Below the pieces are notes generated by a model. It worked only from the letters and a program-made list of their open reading frames with translations, did no database searches and was not told the DNA's origin. Shown here piece after piece: positions 63,548 through 64,000 of a DNA stretch of 64,000 bases. The position numbers and the translations under genes were made by a program. The DNA lies in the NCBI RefSeq assembly GCF_900096585.1, contig NZ_FMYH01000009.1, forward strand, positions 1 through 64,000, read 5' to 3'. The stretch's first letter is position 1. Every line of letters begins with the position of its first letter. This DNA is from Sanguibacter gelidistatuariae. Lineage in GTDB: Bacteria; Actinomycetota; Actinomycetes; Actinomycetales; Cellulomonadaceae.

Positions 63548-64000
63548 TCGCCGCTGTCCTCGGATCCGGTGCCTGGGGCACCACCTTCGCCCAGGTGCTC
63601 GCCGACGCCGGGTGCTCCGTGCGCCTGTGGGGTCGTAGCGTCGAGACGGCCGAGCAGGTCAACACCGACCACGTCAACGGCCGCTACCTGCCCGGGGTCG
63701 TGCTCCCGGAGACGATCACCGCGACGACCGACGCCGCCCAGGCCCTCGCCGGGGCCGACCTCGTGGTGATCGCCATCCCCTCCCAGAGCGCGCGCGCCAC
63801 GCTCGAGCCGTTGCGCGCCTTCCTGCCCGCCCATGCCGTCGCGGTGTCCCTCATGAAGGGCGTCGAGCTGAGCACCGACCAGCGGATGAGCCAGGTGGTC
63901 GCGGAGGCCCTCGACATCGACGCCAGGCGCGTCGCGGTGGTTTCCGGCCCCAACCTCGCCGGCGAGATCGCCCAGCGGCAGCCGACCGCGACCGTGGTCT
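63544..64000 (+). CDS. gpsA: Glycerol-3-phosphate dehydrogenase [NAD(P)+], N-terminal part
   Basis: The first 152 residues of GpsA, which makes sn-glycerol 3-phosphate for phospholipids. VLGSGAWGTTFAQVLADAG is the NAD(P) motif; LWGRSVETAEQVN, NGRYLPGVVLP, IPSQSAR, MKGVE and SGPNLAGEI are family signatures. The window ends inside the gene. Coupled to plsC by a 4-nt overlap, so the two steps toward phosphatidic acid are made together. Confidence 0.95.
   Translation, partial: MIAAVLGSGAWGTTFAQVLADAGCSVRLWGRSVETAEQVNTDHVNGRYLPGVVLPETITATTDAAQALAGADLVVIAIPSQSARATLEPLRAFLPAHAVAVSLMKGVELSTDQRMSQVVAEALDIDARRVAVVSGPNLAGEIAQRQPTATVV

Overview
The window is about 64 kb of high-GC, gene-dense DNA whose gene content points to an actinobacterium, most likely of the order Micrococcales. 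Signs are the GatCAB route to Gln-tRNA, a MhuD-type heme-degrading enzyme, a mycothiol-dependent-isomerase-like protein, an LtbR/NdgR-type IclR regulator beside leuCD, and many genes that look leaderless (a TANNNT -10 box ending 6-7 nt before the start codon). I cannot name the species from sequence alone.

Layout. 1-330: 3' end of a 23S rRNA, 5S rRNA and a strong terminator, closing an rRNA operon. 460-4400: gatCAB and a GNAT acetyltransferase. 4490-19640: a branched-chain amino acid region holding ilvD, ilvBNC behind a peptide-coded attenuator, leuB, ilvE, and cimA behind a second attenuator. It is interrupted by a lipoprotein, a PCD/VOC fusion, an F420-type oxidoreductase, an ASCH protein, a TetR regulator, mhuD and a lipoate ligase. 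19750-22890: an accessory patch with a CPBP protease/HTH/membrane-protein operon, a cluster of three identical-type palindromic operators, a RelBE-like toxin-antitoxin pair, an orphan protein with an internal duplication, and a small decayed copy of that orphan gene. 23030-32000: glycerol facilitator, DrrAB-type ABC exporter, YggS, DUF2079 and YccF membrane proteins, YbaK, a Ski2-like helicase and DUF3817.

32119-44170: a LacI-controlled polysaccharide utilisation locus. It has a binding protein, two permeases, an SDR, two different heparinase II/III-like proteins without signal peptides, a YesL-like protein, an MFS transporter and a CE7 acetyl esterase, mostly joined by 4-nt overlaps. The promoter and a CG-centred LacI operator over its start site are visible. 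This looks like import and cytoplasmic breakdown of an acetylated, uronate-containing oligosaccharide, and is one of the two best candidates for an undescribed system.

44230-57430: an amino acid symporter; a three-gene minus-strand unit whose middle gene is a lipoprotein-anchored EndoU-type RNase toxin followed by a small overlapping gene that may be its immunity protein (the second candidate); an aldo/keto reductase; a MarR/SnoaL pair; a methyltransferase; FAH hydrolase, gltX and HAD phosphatase; a LysR/YeiH divergent pair; MDMPI-like and methyltransferase genes. 57625-64000: tRNA-Gln(CTG) and tRNA-Glu(CTC), then the IclR regulator divergent from leuCD, murA, plsC and the start of gpsA.

Two functional themes recur. 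Most of the Ile/Val/Leu pathway lies in this one window under three kinds of control (two attenuators and an IclR regulator). The complete indirect Gln-tRNA route (gatCAB, gltX, tRNA-Gln, tRNA-Glu) is also here. Two families of intergenic inverted repeats are each present twice.
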